DNA from: Gammaproteobacteria bacterium
Lineage (GTDB): Bacteria > Pseudomonadota > Gammaproteobacteria > Thiohalomonadales > Thiohalomonadaceae
NCBI GenBank assembly: GCA_026193675.1
Contig: JAPHSO010000077.1
Coordinates: 1 to 5,486 of the forward strand
Direction: 5' to 3'
DNA length: 5,486 bases
The translations under genes and the position numbers were made by a program. The notes beneath the pieces are model-generated. The model ran no database searches. It had not been told where the DNA came from and worked only from the letters and a program-made list of their open reading frames with translations. Positions 5,063 through 5,486 of this stretch are shown here, piece after piece; position 1 is the first letter of the stretch; each line of letters begins with the position of its first letter.

Positions 5063-5405
5063 CTCCATCAGATAAATATAGCGATATATAAAGTTCTTAG
5101 CGTTCGGATTGTGTCGCGACATGAAACAAAAAACAAGATAAATAGCGTGTTTTTTGCAGTAAAAAGCGATTATTTAGTTATTTTAATCCCAATTAAATGG
5201 TTTTAAAGATAAATGTGATTATCAGATACGCATTGCAGTAACATTTTATAGGGCTTGTATGATGCTTTATTGGTTACATATTGACTGCATATTTACGTCG
5301 ATAATCTGTTGGTTTGAAGCAACAGTAGGTCTAAATATTTGCTTCAATACCCTTCCATTTTTCTACCTGAATTGATTGGGCTGCATCGGCGCTTAAGGGG
5401 AATTG
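5063..5405. other. AT-rich intergenic region upstream of HU
   Basis: No gene is supported here. On the minus strand the HU leader contains -10-like hexamers (TATATT and TATATA within 5071-5092), but no -35 at good spacing was found. A 10-bp palindrome TGTCGCGACA (5112-5121), GC-rich against an AT-rich background, lies about 60 bp upstream of the HU start. Plus-strand promoter-like pieces such as TATGAT near 5258 and TTGACT at 5281 lack clear partners. Confidence 0.5.
5314..5347. repeat. 9-bp inverted repeat, possible operator or hairpin
   Basis: TTGAAGCAA (5314-5322) and TTGCTTCAA (5339-5347) are perfect reverse complements separated by 16 bp. The arm centres are 25 bp apart. No T-run suited to termination follows at once. 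It lies upstream of the possible plus-strand ORF at 5406. Confidence 0.45.
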
Positions 5406-5453
5406 ATGTTATTTTTTAGCTTATTCGAGATAATGGTATTGGAGAATATTTGA
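5406..5453 (+). CDS. Possible 15-codon leader ORF
   Basis: ATG at 5406 is preceded by AAGGGG (5395-5400) with 5-nt spacing, a good ribosome-binding site, and the frame gives MLFFSLFEIMVLENI before TGA at 5451-5453. The stop overlaps a TTG (5450-5452) that opens another frame. The peptide is hydrophobic and matches nothing I recognise. It may be a coupled leader peptide or a chance ORF in AT-rich DNA. Confidence 0.25.
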   Translation: MLFFSLFEIMVLENI

Positions 5454-5486
5454 AAAGACGGCATATTCAGTTGCAGGAGTACTTCA
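5450..5486 (+). CDS. Possible start of a further gene, cut by the window edge
   Basis: From TTG 5450 the frame reads (M)KRRHIQLQEYF and is still open at the window end. The same frame is open upstream to a TAG at 5417-5419, allowing an alternative ATT start. GGAGA (5441-5445) lies 4 nt before the TTG, and the TTG overlaps the stop of the short ORF before it. Only 12 codons are visible, so neither the gene nor its product can be established. Confidence 0.22.
   Translation, partial: MKRRHIQLQEYF

Noticed and set aside
4828..5091. Plus-strand ORF opposite HU that reads like a very hydrophobic membrane protein
   Set aside because: It is the antisense of the Lys/Ala tail: Lys codons AAA/AAG read as TTT/CTT (Phe/Leu) on the other strand. 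The HU gene has an SD, a recognisable domain and a terminator.
1..5486. CRISPR arrays, insertion sequences, tRNA or rRNA genes, defence or toxin-antitoxin modules
   Set aside because: No regularly spaced repeats, transposase motifs, tRNA-like arms or recognisable defence proteins were found by reading both strands.

Overview
The window looks like bacterial chromosome, most likely from a proteobacterium that can fix CO2 by the Calvin cycle. The main clue is the class II fructose-bisphosphate aldolase, whose sequence is of the Calvin-cycle (CbbA) type. It follows pgk and pyk in the order pgk-pyk-fba, which is common in sulfur- and iron-oxidising Gamma- and Zetaproteobacteria. A YfaZ-type outer membrane protein and an HU protein with a lysine/alanine-rich tail also fit a Gram-negative proteobacterium. 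RuBisCO and phosphoribulokinase are not in the window, so autotrophy and the exact lineage are inferences.

Layout. At 1-2895 (+) a carbon-metabolism operon holds the 3' end of pgk, a complete pyk and a complete fba/cbbA, closed by a strong intrinsic terminator. At 2896-3557 (+) a separate unit carries a dyad element and a YfaZ-like outer membrane protein gene. At 3563-4150 (-) a gene for a two-CBS-domain protein converges on yfaZ with only 5 bp between the stop codons. At 4151-4523 there is no convincing gene; it holds a candidate promoter for the CBS gene, a puzzling SD-like motif, and the HU terminator. At 4524-5054 (-) lies a histone-H1-like/HU fusion. At 5055-5486 the DNA is AT-rich and non-coding, with inverted repeats and, at its right end, a possible short leader ORF overlapping the start of another reading frame.

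How the genes work together. Pgk, Pyk and Fba act on neighbouring triose/hexose steps and can serve lower glycolysis, gluconeogenesis or the regenerative part of the Calvin cycle. The other three genes have no visible functional tie to this operon. They concern the cell envelope (YfaZ), probable nucleotide sensing (CBS) and nucleoid structure (HU).

Most of the window is ordinary housekeeping sequence and I see no defence, mobile or biosynthetic system. The points worth a second look are stop codons of four consecutive genes lying inside predicted hairpin stems, the H1-like tail of HU with an internal 21-residue duplication, the very distant Shine-Dalgarno of pyk, and the possible coupled leader at the right edge.
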